This document shows, one piece after another, positions 17,599 through 25,845 of a stretch of DNA of 64,000 nucleotides. The stretch is from Paraburkholderia ribeironis (lineage in GTDB: Bacteria > Pseudomonadota > Gammaproteobacteria > Burkholderiales > Burkholderiaceae): positions 1 to 64,000 of the forward strand of contig NZ_CYGX02000008.1 of assembly GCF_900019265.1 (NCBI RefSeq), written 5' to 3'. The notes under the pieces are model-generated. The model had not been told where the DNA came from. It did no database searches and saw only the letters and a list, made by a program, of their open reading frames with translations. Numbering within the stretch: the first letter of the stretch is position 1; each line of letters opens with the position of its first letter. Both the position numbers and the translations under genes were made by a program.

Positions 17599-18594
17599 CT
17601 AATTCTTCTTGTCCGCACGCATGAAACGCAGCGCAAAGCGCACCAGCTTCGGCATCGTCTCGGGGCGCAGCAGACGATGGTCGTAGCCAGCGAAGCGTCG
17701 CTCGCTCTCCGTGAGACACAGCGTCATCAGCTCGCGCACGCTGACCTCGACTGAAGACACAGCTTGCGCGCCGTTCACCGTAAAGTTGTTATCGTGTCTG
17801 TGCTCGTTGCCTTCGGCGTCGAGCGTCCGCGCAAGGGTCATCCGCTCCCAGCCGAGAAACGCCCACACGGCGGCCACTTTCAGCTCGAAGCGGATGCGCT
17901 GCCACCAGGACAACTGTGCGCGTTGCCACGCTACCCAGTTTGCGAACAGCAGGATATGGCGGCATTCTTCCTGCATGACCGGCTCGAAGGTGTCGATCAA
18001 CTCAGGTGGGAATAGTCCCGAGCGCTGAGCGACTTCGAACAGACCGAACGCGAAGAAACTATCGATGCACTCGCTGTAACCAGTCACGAGATAGGCCCAC
18101 TCGGTGTCCTGGGGATAGGGGTAGGGCGCTTCGCTCGCGAGCGGAATGCCGTAGGCGGCCACCATCCGCGCGAGCACCTCCTTATGGCGGCTTTCTTCCC
18201 ATGCGTTCAGCGCAAGGGCTTCGCGCACGTCAGGCTCGTTGACGGTAGCGGCATACGCGGCCATGTTCAGCCGTGCCCTGCCTTCGGTTTGCACCGCGAT
18301 GTCCCATATCGGCAGGGAAACAATTCGCTCGAGCGCGTCGGGCTCGAGACTAGGCCATTCGAGCACCGATGGACGGTACGGATTGAAAGTCTCGCGAAAC
18401 ATTCGGCACATCTCGCGGCGATGCGCATCGGAGCCCGGCATCAGCGGGCCAGCGACATTGCTCGTCCACTGCCGGGCATTATGGTCTGCCACGTCGATTG
18501 ACGCCTGATCGGGTCGGCCTTGCGGCAGCACTGGTGCGATAAAGCCTTGGATCAGCCGTTCGACAGCGAATGTGTCAGAGATCGAATCACTCAT
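17599..18594 (-). CDS. ferritin-like di-iron protein
   Basis: This 331-aa protein has the four-helix ferritin-like metal pattern: an early Glu (TEGRARL), EESRH near residue 135, and QEECRH near residue 205, giving two ExxH motifs plus partner carboxylates. Such sites bind two irons or Mn/Fe and serve oxidases, oxygenases or reductases. Its ATG overlaps the stop of the upstream 88-aa gene (ATGA, 18591-18594), so it is coupled to the NuoF/FrdA/FrdB-like operon and may accept or use its electrons. No transmembrane segment or known substrate is seen. Confidence 0.75.
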   Translation of the reverse strand: MSDSISDTFAVERLIQGFIAPVLPQGRPDQASIDVADHNARQWTSNVAGPLMPGSDAHRREMCRMFRETFNPYRPSVLEWPSLEPDALERIVSLPIWDIAVQTEGRARLNMAAYAATVNEPDVREALALNAWEESRHKEVLARMVAAYGIPLASEAPYPYPQDTEWAYLVTGYSECIDSFFAFGLFEVAQRSGLFPPELIDTFEPVMQEECRHILLFANWVAWQRAQLSWWQRIRFELKVAAVWAFLGWERMTLARTLDAEGNEHRHDNNFTVNGAQAVSSVEVSVRELMTLCLTESERRFAGYDHRLLRPETMPKLVRFALRFMRADKKN

Positions 18595-18857
18595 TCTGGA
18601 GACTCCCAGGGTGAATGCAGCACCACGAATTCTGACATTACTTGAGGGGCTTTGTGTCGAAGCGTTGCTGCGGACAAGTCGTCTTCCAATAACCGCGGCT
18701 GCTTCGCAAAATGCTGCTCCAGCAACGCGTAGCGTTTGTGCAAGGTCGCTCCGCGTTCCGAGCGTGTGCTCTCCGGTGTTGCGAGATTGAACAGCAGCGA
18801 GTAGCTCTTGTGCAACACCGAGTTGATGAAGCCGAGCAACTCCTGCGAGAACCTCAC
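18591..18857 (-). CDS. small hypothetical protein of the redox operon (88 aa)
   Basis: This 88-aa protein probably starts at GTG (18857) and begins MRFSQELLGFINSVLHKSY; it looks helical and soluble. It lies 26 bp after the NuoF-like gene and its TGA overlaps the start of the ferritin-like gene, which strongly supports that it is translated. No family was recognised. It could be an adaptor or assembly factor for the neighbouring flavin/iron proteins, but this is only inferred from position. Confidence 0.6.
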   Translation of the reverse strand: MRFSQELLGFINSVLHKSYSLLFNLATPESTRSERGATLHKRYALLEQHFAKQPRLLEDDLSAATLRHKAPQVMSEFVVLHSPWESPE

Positions 18858-18883
18858 GCCCCCACACTCTGCCCACGACGCGC

Positions 18884-20128
18884 CTACGCCATCAAAAGCG
18901 CCTCATACTCGTCGCGGAACTGATTGACCGAACTCTCCACCACCGTCACCGCGCCGTCGATGAGACCGCAGCGTCCGCTGCCGGGAAGGATGCGGCATAA
19001 GTTCTCCAATGCTTCCAGATCGGCGTGCACGCCGCGGCCGGTGTCGATCCGGTTGAGAAGCCGCATCAGCTGAAAGGTTCCGCCCTTGCAGGGCGGGCAC
19101 TGGCCGCACGAACCCTGGGCGAAGAAGCTCACGTACTCAGCGACCTTGCGCACGATGCTGGTGCCTTCCGACACGACGATCATCGCGCCGGTCCCGAGAC
19201 GCGAACGACGTTGCCGCACCGAGTCGAAGTCCAGTGCGACATCGAGGTCGCGCTTCGTCAGCAAGGTGTTGGAAGGGCCACCCGTAAAGACCGCCTTGAA
19301 CTCCTTGCCTTGCAGCATGCCGCCGCCATGCTGAAAGACCAGTGACGCGAGGCTCGTGCCCATCGGCAGTTCGTACAGACCGGGATGCAAGACGTCGCCC
19401 GAGAGCGAGTAGAGCTTGGTTCCCGCCGCATCACCAAGGCCGAGGTCGCGATACCATTGCGCACCATGACGCAGGATTCCCGGTACGTGTGCGAGCGTCT
19501 CGGTGTTGTTCACGATGGTCGGCGCGCCATGCACGCCTTGCTCAGCCGGGAAGGGCGGCTTGCGCCGCGGAAACGGAAATCCGCCTTCGACGCTCGCGAT
19601 CACCGCCGTTTCCTCGCCGCCGATGTACAGGCCGGAGCTGGGTACGACGCGCAGTGCGACTGACCTGCCGACTATCCGCTCGACCGCGGCAAAGAGCGCG
19701 TGCGCTTGCCACTGCTGCACCGCCTCGCGCGTCACCGCGAGGGCCAGTGTCTGGTGCGGGTTCACGTACAGAACGACGTGGTTGGAGCGCGTCGCCACCG
19801 CGGCGATGAGCGCGCCCTCGATCACCTGATGCGGCGTGTGCTCCAGCAGGAAGCGGTCCTTGAAGGTGCCGGGCTCGTCCTCATTGCCGTTGCAGATGAT
19901 GTACTTGTCGCCTTCGGGTGCAGCCGCGACCGGCGCCCATTTGCGATGTGTCGCAAAGCCGGCGCCCCCCATCCCGCGCAAATCCGCCTGGGCGATCTCG
20001 GCGATGATTACGTGCGGATCCTGCAAGGCGTTGGCAAGTCCCTCACCGCCACCACGCGCAAGCCAGGCATCGAGGTCGGCGCCAACACGGATATCGTCTT
20101 TCAGAAGAACCTGATTCAGCTTTTCCAT
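18884..20128 (-). CDS. NuoF-like NADH dehydrogenase flavoprotein (51-kDa type)
   Basis: This 414-aa protein resembles complex I NuoF / HoxF: GMGGAGFATHRKW (FMN/NADH pocket, about 52-64), NGNEDEPGTFKDR (NADH site), a SLBB-like central region, and SCGQCPPCKGG with a later Cys in GSGRCG for a 4Fe-4S cluster. It would take hydride from NADH. No other complex I genes are present; instead it follows FrdB- and FrdA-like genes (21-bp gap), so it probably feeds NADH electrons into those. ACGGAG precedes the ATG. Confidence 0.85.
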   Translation of the reverse strand: MEKLNQVLLKDDIRVGADLDAWLARGGGEGLANALQDPHVIIAEIAQADLRGMGGAGFATHRKWAPVAAAPEGDKYIICNGNEDEPGTFKDRFLLEHTPHQVIEGALIAAVATRSNHVVLYVNPHQTLALAVTREAVQQWQAHALFAAVERIVGRSVALRVVPSSGLYIGGEETAVIASVEGGFPFPRRKPPFPAEQGVHGAPTIVNNTETLAHVPGILRHGAQWYRDLGLGDAAGTKLYSLSGDVLHPGLYELPMGTSLASLVFQHGGGMLQGKEFKAVFTGGPSNTLLTKRDLDVALDFDSVRQRRSRLGTGAMIVVSEGTSIVRKVAEYVSFFAQGSCGQCPPCKGGTFQLMRLLNRIDTGRGVHADLEALENLCRILPGSGRCGLIDGAVTVVESSVNQFRDEYEALLMA

Positions 20129-20149
20129 CGTCGCGCTCCGTGGATCGCA

Positions 20150-21799
20150 TCACCGGATGCCGCCGACCACGCGCTCCCGCTCGCTCGAGCGCACGCCGGC
20201 ATCGACTCGCAGATCGAAATGGGCATAGGTGGGGAAGAGCTGCGGTGCCTTGACGTCCAGAGGTAAACCGGCCAACGTCAGTTCGCGCTGCCACGCGTGC
20301 ACGTGGCCGATGCCGGCGCGGCTCGCCGTGACGCGTCCCTCGAGTTCCGCTGCGTGGGTCCCGGCGCGGCGCCCCATGCTCAGGATGTCGAGCAACGCGT
20401 TGCCCATCAGCCGGTTGCGCCCGTGTATGCCTCCCGTGACTTCACCGACGCAATAGAGCCCGGGCACGCTCGTGGCGCCATGCTTGTCGATCGCCACGCC
20501 ACCGTTCTGATAGTGGAGCGTCGGATAGACAAGGAAGGGCTCCTGCGCCGCATCGTGACCGCACTTGTGAGCGAGATGGGTCAGCGTGACGAGACGCTTG
20601 GCCAGAATGCCGGGGTTCTCCAGTTCGAGCGTCGGTGTGTCGAGGAATACGCCGATCTGACCATCGCGTTCGATGCCGCGGCCCTGCGCACATTCGCGCA
20701 GGATCGCCGAAGCCACGACGTCGCGGGGCTTGAGCTCGTCCACGAAGCGCTCGCCCTCGCCATTGATCAGCTTCGCGCCGGCGGAGCGCGCCGCTTCGGA
20801 GATCAGCCCGCCCGCCAGGTGGGGCGGGTAAGCGATGCCAGTGGGGTGGTACTGGAACGAGTCGAGCTCGCGCAGGCGCGCGCCGATCCGATAGGCCAGC
20901 ACGAGGCCATCGGCGGTGGCGCCGTAGTGGTTGGAGGTCGGAAAAGAGTTCAGGTGCAATCGCCCGGCGCCGCCGGTCGCGAGGATCACAGCACGCGCAC
21001 GCACCAGCACAAAGGTTCGCCACTCGAGGTTGTAGATCACGGCCCCGGCGCAGTGCCCCCACTCGTCGGAAAGCAGTTCGACCACTGGGCAGCGGTTCCA
21101 CACCTCGATGCCTGGATCGAGGTCGACCGCCTCGCGCAGCACGCGCATCATCTCCAGCCCGGTGTAGTCCCGATACGAGAGAATGCGCGCGGCCGATGCG
21201 CCGCCGGGTTTCTTGCGCAGAAGGTTGCCGCCGATGGGCCCGGCCTCCTCCTGGTCGAACATCATGCCGAGCTGGATCAGCCAGCGAATCACATCGGGGC
21301 CATCCATCACCATCTGCGCAACGAGTTCGGGCTCGCCGCAGAAATGGCCGGCGCGCAACGTATCCTCGAAGTGCAACTGCGGGCTGTCGTCCTCTCCGAT
21401 GGCCGCCTGGATGCCGCCTTCGGCCATCACGGTGTTGCTGTCGCCGAGCCGCAGCTTGGTGGCGAGCATCACCCGCGCGCCTTGCTTTGCAGCCGTGAGC
21501 GCCGCGGCGCATCCGCCGCCGCCGCCACCGATGACCAGCACGTCGGTGGTCACCAGCTGCGCACCGGCGAGGTCGACGTCGTCGACCAGCGCGTTGGCCT
21601 GAAGGTAGCGCGCAAGATCCGGCTGACAGGGCTCGGCGCGGTTCACGCCGACGCTCAGCGCAACGTGTGCGTTGGCGCCGTGGTCGGGATGATAGCCCTT
21701 GAGGAGTTCATCGACGGAGCTGTCGTCGCGGCGTAAGGTGGGCAGCACACCGGGGCGGTAGCGCTTGAGCGCGTCGTCATAAGGAACGCCGGCAGGCAT
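20150..21799 (-). CDS. FrdA/NadB-type FAD oxidoreductase (fumarate-reductase flavoprotein family)
   Basis: This 549-aa flavoprotein has a dinucleotide fold (VIGGGGGGCAAAL, about 90-102), QYHPTG, PRDVVASA and HYQNGG segments and GRNRLMGNALLD, the substrate-site landmarks of fumarate reductase and L-aspartate oxidase. The His that binds FAD covalently in membrane FrdA/SdhA is replaced in DSNTVMAEGG, so FAD should be non-covalent, as in soluble enzymes. The first about 85 residues are extra. No membrane-anchor subunit is encoded nearby. The likely reaction is reduction of fumarate or a similar unsaturated acid, or the reverse. Confidence 0.82.
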   Translation of the reverse strand: MPAGVPYDDALKRYRPGVLPTLRRDDSSVDELLKGYHPDHGANAHVALSVGVNRAEPCQPDLARYLQANALVDDVDLAGAQLVTTDVLVIGGGGGGCAAALTAAKQGARVMLATKLRLGDSNTVMAEGGIQAAIGEDDSPQLHFEDTLRAGHFCGEPELVAQMVMDGPDVIRWLIQLGMMFDQEEAGPIGGNLLRKKPGGASAARILSYRDYTGLEMMRVLREAVDLDPGIEVWNRCPVVELLSDEWGHCAGAVIYNLEWRTFVLVRARAVILATGGAGRLHLNSFPTSNHYGATADGLVLAYRIGARLRELDSFQYHPTGIAYPPHLAGGLISEAARSAGAKLINGEGERFVDELKPRDVVASAILRECAQGRGIERDGQIGVFLDTPTLELENPGILAKRLVTLTHLAHKCGHDAAQEPFLVYPTLHYQNGGVAIDKHGATSVPGLYCVGEVTGGIHGRNRLMGNALLDILSMGRRAGTHAAELEGRVTASRAGIGHVHAWQRELTLAGLPLDVKAPQLFPTYAHFDLRVDAGVRSSERERVVGGIR

Positions 21800-21813
21800 G
21801 ATGGTTCGCCCGA

Positions 21814-22452
21814 TCAGTGCGGAGGTTGCGCGCCCGGCGCATCGAAATCGATCTTCATCTCACCGCTTTCGATCTGCTGGAGCCGCCGCATCAGATTTGC
21901 GGGCCGCAGCGACGACGCGGCGATCATCCTCCGCACGAACAGGCCGAGATGGTTCGGTCGGATATGTTCGGGGCAGGCAAGTGTGCAGAGGTTGCACATC
22001 ACGCATTCGTCGAAGACTTCACTCGATGGAGCGAGCTTGCCTTCCACCGCGAGGTTCACACCGCGCTGCACATCAAGGCCCTTCGGACAGGCGCGATCGC
22101 AGCCACTGCAGTGACGACAATGAGAGGCTTCCGGGAAAATTTCAGAGATCGTGCGCAGTGTCTGCCAGCTGTCGCCGATATCCTCCATGCGATACACATG
22201 ATGCGACGAGGTGGTGAAGTAATCGAGGAAGGCGACCTGCATACCATCTTCGATCAGGGTCTCGCAAGCAAGCGCGGTCTTGACCTCCTGCTCGCCCTGT
22301 CTGCGGACCATGACGCGGCATGAGCCGCATACCCCCTGACCCATGCAGCCGACACCTTCGACGAGTGTCTCTCCCGCATGCACGAAAGCCTGCAGGATCG
22401 AGCAGTTGTCCGGGGCTTCAACTTCGCGCCCTTCGATGCTCAAGCAAACCAT
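21814..22452 (-). CDS. FrdB-like iron-sulfur protein
   Basis: This 212-aa protein has a plant-type 2Fe-2S N terminus (GCMGQGVCGSC plus a Cys near residue 63) and two 4Fe-4S motifs, CRHCSGCDRACPKG and CVMCNLCTLACPEH, the layout of FrdB/SdhB. It would wire the NuoF-like FMN to the FrdA-like FAD. It is first in a minus-strand operon; FrdA follows after 13 bp. It is shorter than E. coli FrdB and lacks partner membrane subunits nearby. Confidence 0.85.
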   Translation of the reverse strand: MVCLSIEGREVEAPDNCSILQAFVHAGETLVEGVGCMGQGVCGSCRVMVRRQGEQEVKTALACETLIEDGMQVAFLDYFTTSSHHVYRMEDIGDSWQTLRTISEIFPEASHCRHCSGCDRACPKGLDVQRGVNLAVEGKLAPSSEVFDECVMCNLCTLACPEHIRPNHLGLFVRRMIAASSLRPANLMRRLQQIESGEMKIDFDAPGAQPPH

Positions 22453-22558
22453 CTTCTCGCACTGTGTCCTTGCGTGGCGCTGTCACCACACTGGCGAACC
22501 CATGGAAAACATCATATAAACGATAGCACAACTGAGGTTATTGCCAAGCGGAGGTCGC
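22453..22558. promoter_or_regulatory. divergent promoter region of redox operon and transporter
   Basis: These 106 bp separate the FrdB-like gene from the DASS transporter and must carry both promoters. A TATAAA-like hexamer lies at about 22515-22520 for the transporter. No clear operator was seen. Confidence 0.4.
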
Positions 22559-24001
22559 ATGAAAGCTGCCTGGAAAGCCCTCGCGCCGCTCATCGTAGTG
22601 ATCGTGGTCGCGATCATTCCCGCACCCGAGGGCCTCGCGCAGCACGCGTGGTATTACTTCGCGATCTTTGCCGGCGTGATCGTCGGGCTGATGCTGGAGC
22701 CCATTCCAGGCGCGGCCATCGGCCTCATCGCCGTGACCGTCGTGAGCGTGTTCTGTGAATGGGTGTTCTTCAGTCCCGTGCAACTCGCCAAGCCGGGCTT
22801 CAATGTGGCGAATGCGAGTCTCGCCTGGGCGCTGTCCGGTTTCTCCAATGGCACGGTGTGGCTGATCTTTGGCGCCTTCATGTTCGCACTCGGCTATGAG
22901 AAGACGGGACTCGGCCGGCGTATCGCGCTGTTGCTCGTGCGGGCAATGGGCCGCAAGACGCTCACCCTGGGCTATGCGGTCATGGTGGTCGACGTTGTGC
23001 TTGCGCCGTTTACACCTTCCAACACGGCACGCAGCGGCGGGACGATCTTCCCCGTGATCCGCAATTTGCCGCCTCTTTATGAATCGAAGCCGAACGATCC
23101 CTCGGCGCGACGGATTGGTTCGTACATCATGTGGACCGCCGTCGCCACCACCTGCGTGACGAGCTCGATGTTTCTCACCGCGCTCGCCCCCAACCTGCTC
23201 GCCACCGAGCTCATCAGGAAGACTGTCCATGTCGATCTGAGCTGGACGCAGTGGTTCCTCGCCGCCGCGCCAGCGGGCATCGTGCTGCTGCTCGCCGTAC
23301 CGCTCCTCACGTACGTGCTCTATCCACCGCAAGTGAAGCAGGGCAACGAGGTGCCGGCGTGGGCTGCGCAGGAGCTGAAAAAGATGGGGCGGCTCACCCG
23401 AAGCGAACTGGTGCTGGCAATCCTGGTGCTGATTGCGCTAGCGCTGTGGATCTTCGGGGACAAGTACGTCAATGCCACGACTGCCGCACTGATGGTGATT
23501 GCGTTCATGCTGTTCACCGGGGTCGTGACATGGGACGACATGCTCGCGAACAAGCAGGCGTGGAACACGTTCACGTGGTTCGCGACGCTGGTTGCGCTCG
23601 CCGACGGGCTCAGCAAGACGGGCTTCGTCAAGTGGTTCGCCGATACGATCGCGGCGCACATGAACGGTGTCTCGCCGACCATGGCGGCGGTGGTGCTGGT
23701 GCTGATCTTCTTCTTCACGCACTACATGTTTGCCAGCGTCACCGCCCATGCAACGGCGATGCTCCCGGTCATGCTGGCCGTGGGCACGACCATTCCCGGC
23801 ATGCCGATGGAGGCGTTCGCGCTGTTGCTGGCGCTGACGCTTGGCATCATGGGGATTCTGACGCCCTACGGAACCGGGCCGAGTCCGGTTTATTTCGGCA
23901 GCGGTTATCTGCCGGCAGGGGACTACTGGAGACTCGGCGCGATCTTTGGCGTCATCTACATTGTCGTGTTCCTTCTGATCAGCGTGCCCCTCCTGTTTTG
24001 A
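22559..24001 (+). CDS. DASS-family di/tricarboxylate transporter (CitT/TtdT type)
   Basis: This 480-aa inner-membrane protein has about 12 hydrophobic segments and the DASS motifs SNTARSGGTIFP (about 157-168) and TPYGTGPSPVYFGSGY (about 434-449). Relatives exchange citrate, tartrate, malate or fumarate for succinate. GGAGG precedes the ATG at 22559. It is divergent from the FrdB/FrdA/NuoF-like operon, so it probably supplies the acid that operon reduces and may export the product. Confidence 0.9.
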   Translation: MKAAWKALAPLIVVIVVAIIPAPEGLAQHAWYYFAIFAGVIVGLMLEPIPGAAIGLIAVTVVSVFCEWVFFSPVQLAKPGFNVANASLAWALSGFSNGTVWLIFGAFMFALGYEKTGLGRRIALLLVRAMGRKTLTLGYAVMVVDVVLAPFTPSNTARSGGTIFPVIRNLPPLYESKPNDPSARRIGSYIMWTAVATTCVTSSMFLTALAPNLLATELIRKTVHVDLSWTQWFLAAAPAGIVLLLAVPLLTYVLYPPQVKQGNEVPAWAAQELKKMGRLTRSELVLAILVLIALALWIFGDKYVNATTAALMVIAFMLFTGVVTWDDMLANKQAWNTFTWFATLVALADGLSKTGFVKWFADTIAAHMNGVSPTMAAVVLVLIFFFTHYMFASVTAHATAMLPVMLAVGTTIPGMPMEAFALLLALTLGIMGILTPYGTGPSPVYFGSGYLPAGDYWRLGAIFGVIYIVVFLLISVPLLF

Positions 24002-24038
24002 GGCAGTGCCCTTCGCAAGAAGGGTCGCTGCCCGGCGC

Positions 24039-25823
24039 CTAGCGCATCGCGCCTGCCAGGTTCTCCGCTCCCAGCCCGACGATCAGGTCGAACTCGCCGT
24101 TGGTGAGCGATTGCGTCGCGGGGACGCCGGCCGCCTTCAGCGCGGCGGTGTCGAGCCGGGATGCGTCGGACAGCGCGACGCGCAGGCGCGTGGCCGCGAG
24201 CGCTTCGAGCTTCTTGATGTTGGCGGCGCCACCCAGCGCCGCGCGGATCTTTTCCGCCCGCGCCGTCTGTTGCGCCGGACCGTGCGCCGCGGCCGCCGAG
24301 GCCGTCGCTGCTGCGGTCGGTGCCGCGCCCGCAGCAGGCATGCCGCCCGGTGCGAGGTCGGCTTCGCTGCCCGCTGTCTTCAGGTAATCCTGCATGTCGG
24401 TCTTCATGTTGTCCGACAGCGGCCCGAAGATCGCCTGCACGCTGTCGCCGACACGCACGACACCTGCTGCGCCGAGCGCCTTGAGCTTGCCTTCGTCGAC
24501 GAGCGCCGGGTTATTGACCGACACGCGCAGACGCGTGATGCACGCATCCAGGCTCGCGATGTTGGAACGCCCGCCGAAGGCGAGCACGAGATCGCGCGAA
24601 CGTCCGCCGGCGCCGGCCGCGCTGACCGTGGCGGCTTCGACGGTGTCATCCTCGCGACCGGGCGTCTTCAGGTTGAACCGGGTGATCACGAAGCGGAACA
24701 CGCCGTAGTAGATCACCGCGTAGATCGGACCGAGGATGAAGACGTACCACGCATGGGTCGCCTTGTTGCCGATGAGGTTGAACGCGAGCAAGTCGATGCC
24801 GCCCTGCGAGAAGGTGAAGCCCATGTGCATGCCGAGGGTGTTGGCTACGAACTGCGCGGTCGCCGCGAGACACGCGTGGATGAAGTAGAGGGCCGGGGCG
24901 ACGAACAGGAAGGCAAATTCGATCGGCTCGGTGATGCCGGTGAGGAACGAGGTCAGCGCAGCCGAGACCATCATGCCGCCGACAGCGACCTTCTTCTCGG
25001 GCCTGGCGCAGTGCCAGATTGCGATCGCCGCGGCCGGCAAGCCGAACATCTTGAACAGGAACGCGCCCGCCAGGATACCGGCGGTGCGGTCGCCGGCGAA
25101 GAAGCGGTTGATGTCGCCGTGGACCACATTGCCGTTCGTCGGGTCCGTGAAGCTGCCCATTTCGAAGAAGAACGGCACGTTCCAGATGTGGTGCAGGCCG
25201 AACGGGATCAAGAGACGCTCGACGAAGCCATAGATCGTCGCTGCGGTGCGCGGATCGGACACCGCCGCCCACTGCGAGAACGCCTTGATCGCGCCGCCGA
25301 TCGGTGGCCACACGAAGGACAGCAGGGCGCCGAGCACGATCCCGCCGATCGCCGTCACGATCGGCACGAAGCGCTTGCCCGCGAAGAAGCCCAGATAGGG
25401 CGGCAGCGCGATCTTGTAGTAGCGATTGAACATCCAGGCCGCCAGAGCACCGGCCAGAATGCCGCCGAACACGCCGGTCTGGATCGACGGAATGCCCATG
25501 ATCGTGTCTGCCTCGAGGCCTTCCGCCTTGGCAATCACGCCCAATGTCGCGGTCATCACGAGGTAGCCGATCGTCGCGGCGACGCCCGATACGCCGTCGT
25601 TCTCGGTGAAGCCGAGCGCAACGCCGATGGCGAAGATCAGCGGCAGGTTGGCGAAGATTACGTCACCCGCGTTCTTCATCAGCCCGAGCACGATGGTCGG
25701 CACGTAGCCGTGGAAATCGGTCGAGCCGAGGCCGAGCAACAGGCCAGCCACTGGGAGCACCGCGACCGGCAGCATCAGTGATTTGCCGATCTTCTGTAGA
25801 ACTCCAAAGGCATGCTTGAACAT
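24039..25823 (-). CDS. ptsG: PTS glucose-type EIICBB' permease
   Basis: This 594-aa protein has an EIIC membrane domain (about 1-385) close to PtsG ([48 protein letters not shown] near 296-300), then an EIIB domain with phosphoryl Cys428 (DACITRLRV), an Ala/Pro-rich linker and a second EIIB-like domain (about 525-594) whose Cys is lost ([11 protein letters not shown]). It imports and phosphorylates a hexose, probably glucose. It follows the EIIA-EIIA-HPr-EI gene by 22 bp, so the two genes make a complete PTS. The related N-acetylglucosamine transporter is less likely from the EIIC sequence. Confidence 0.9.
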   Translation of the reverse strand: MFKHAFGVLQKIGKSLMLPVAVLPVAGLLLGLGSTDFHGYVPTIVLGLMKNAGDVIFANLPLIFAIGVALGFTENDGVSGVAATIGYLVMTATLGVIAKAEGLEADTIMGIPSIQTGVFGGILAGALAAWMFNRYYKIALPPYLGFFAGKRFVPIVTAIGGIVLGALLSFVWPPIGGAIKAFSQWAAVSDPRTAATIYGFVERLLIPFGLHHIWNVPFFFEMGSFTDPTNGNVVHGDINRFFAGDRTAGILAGAFLFKMFGLPAAAIAIWHCARPEKKVAVGGMMVSAALTSFLTGITEPIEFAFLFVAPALYFIHACLAATAQFVANTLGMHMGFTFSQGGIDLLAFNLIGNKATHAWYVFILGPIYAVIYYGVFRFVITRFNLKTPGREDDTVEAATVSAAGAGGRSRDLVLAFGGRSNIASLDACITRLRVSVNNPALVDEGKLKALGAAGVVRVGDSVQAIFGPLSDNMKTDMQDYLKTAGSEADLAPGGMPAAGAAPTAAATASAAAAHGPAQQTARAEKIRAALGGAANIKKLEALAATRLRVALSDASRLDTAALKAAGVPATQSLTNGEFDLIVGLGAENLAGAMR

Positions 25824-25845
25824 GACGGATCTCCTACTGGTCTGC

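Noticed and set aside
20297..21736. A 479-aa open frame on the plus strand
   Set aside because: It is antisense to the FrdA-like gene, with composition typical of a shadow frame.
24006..25781. A 591-aa open frame on the plus strand
   Set aside because: It is antisense to ptsG, with no recognisable domains.
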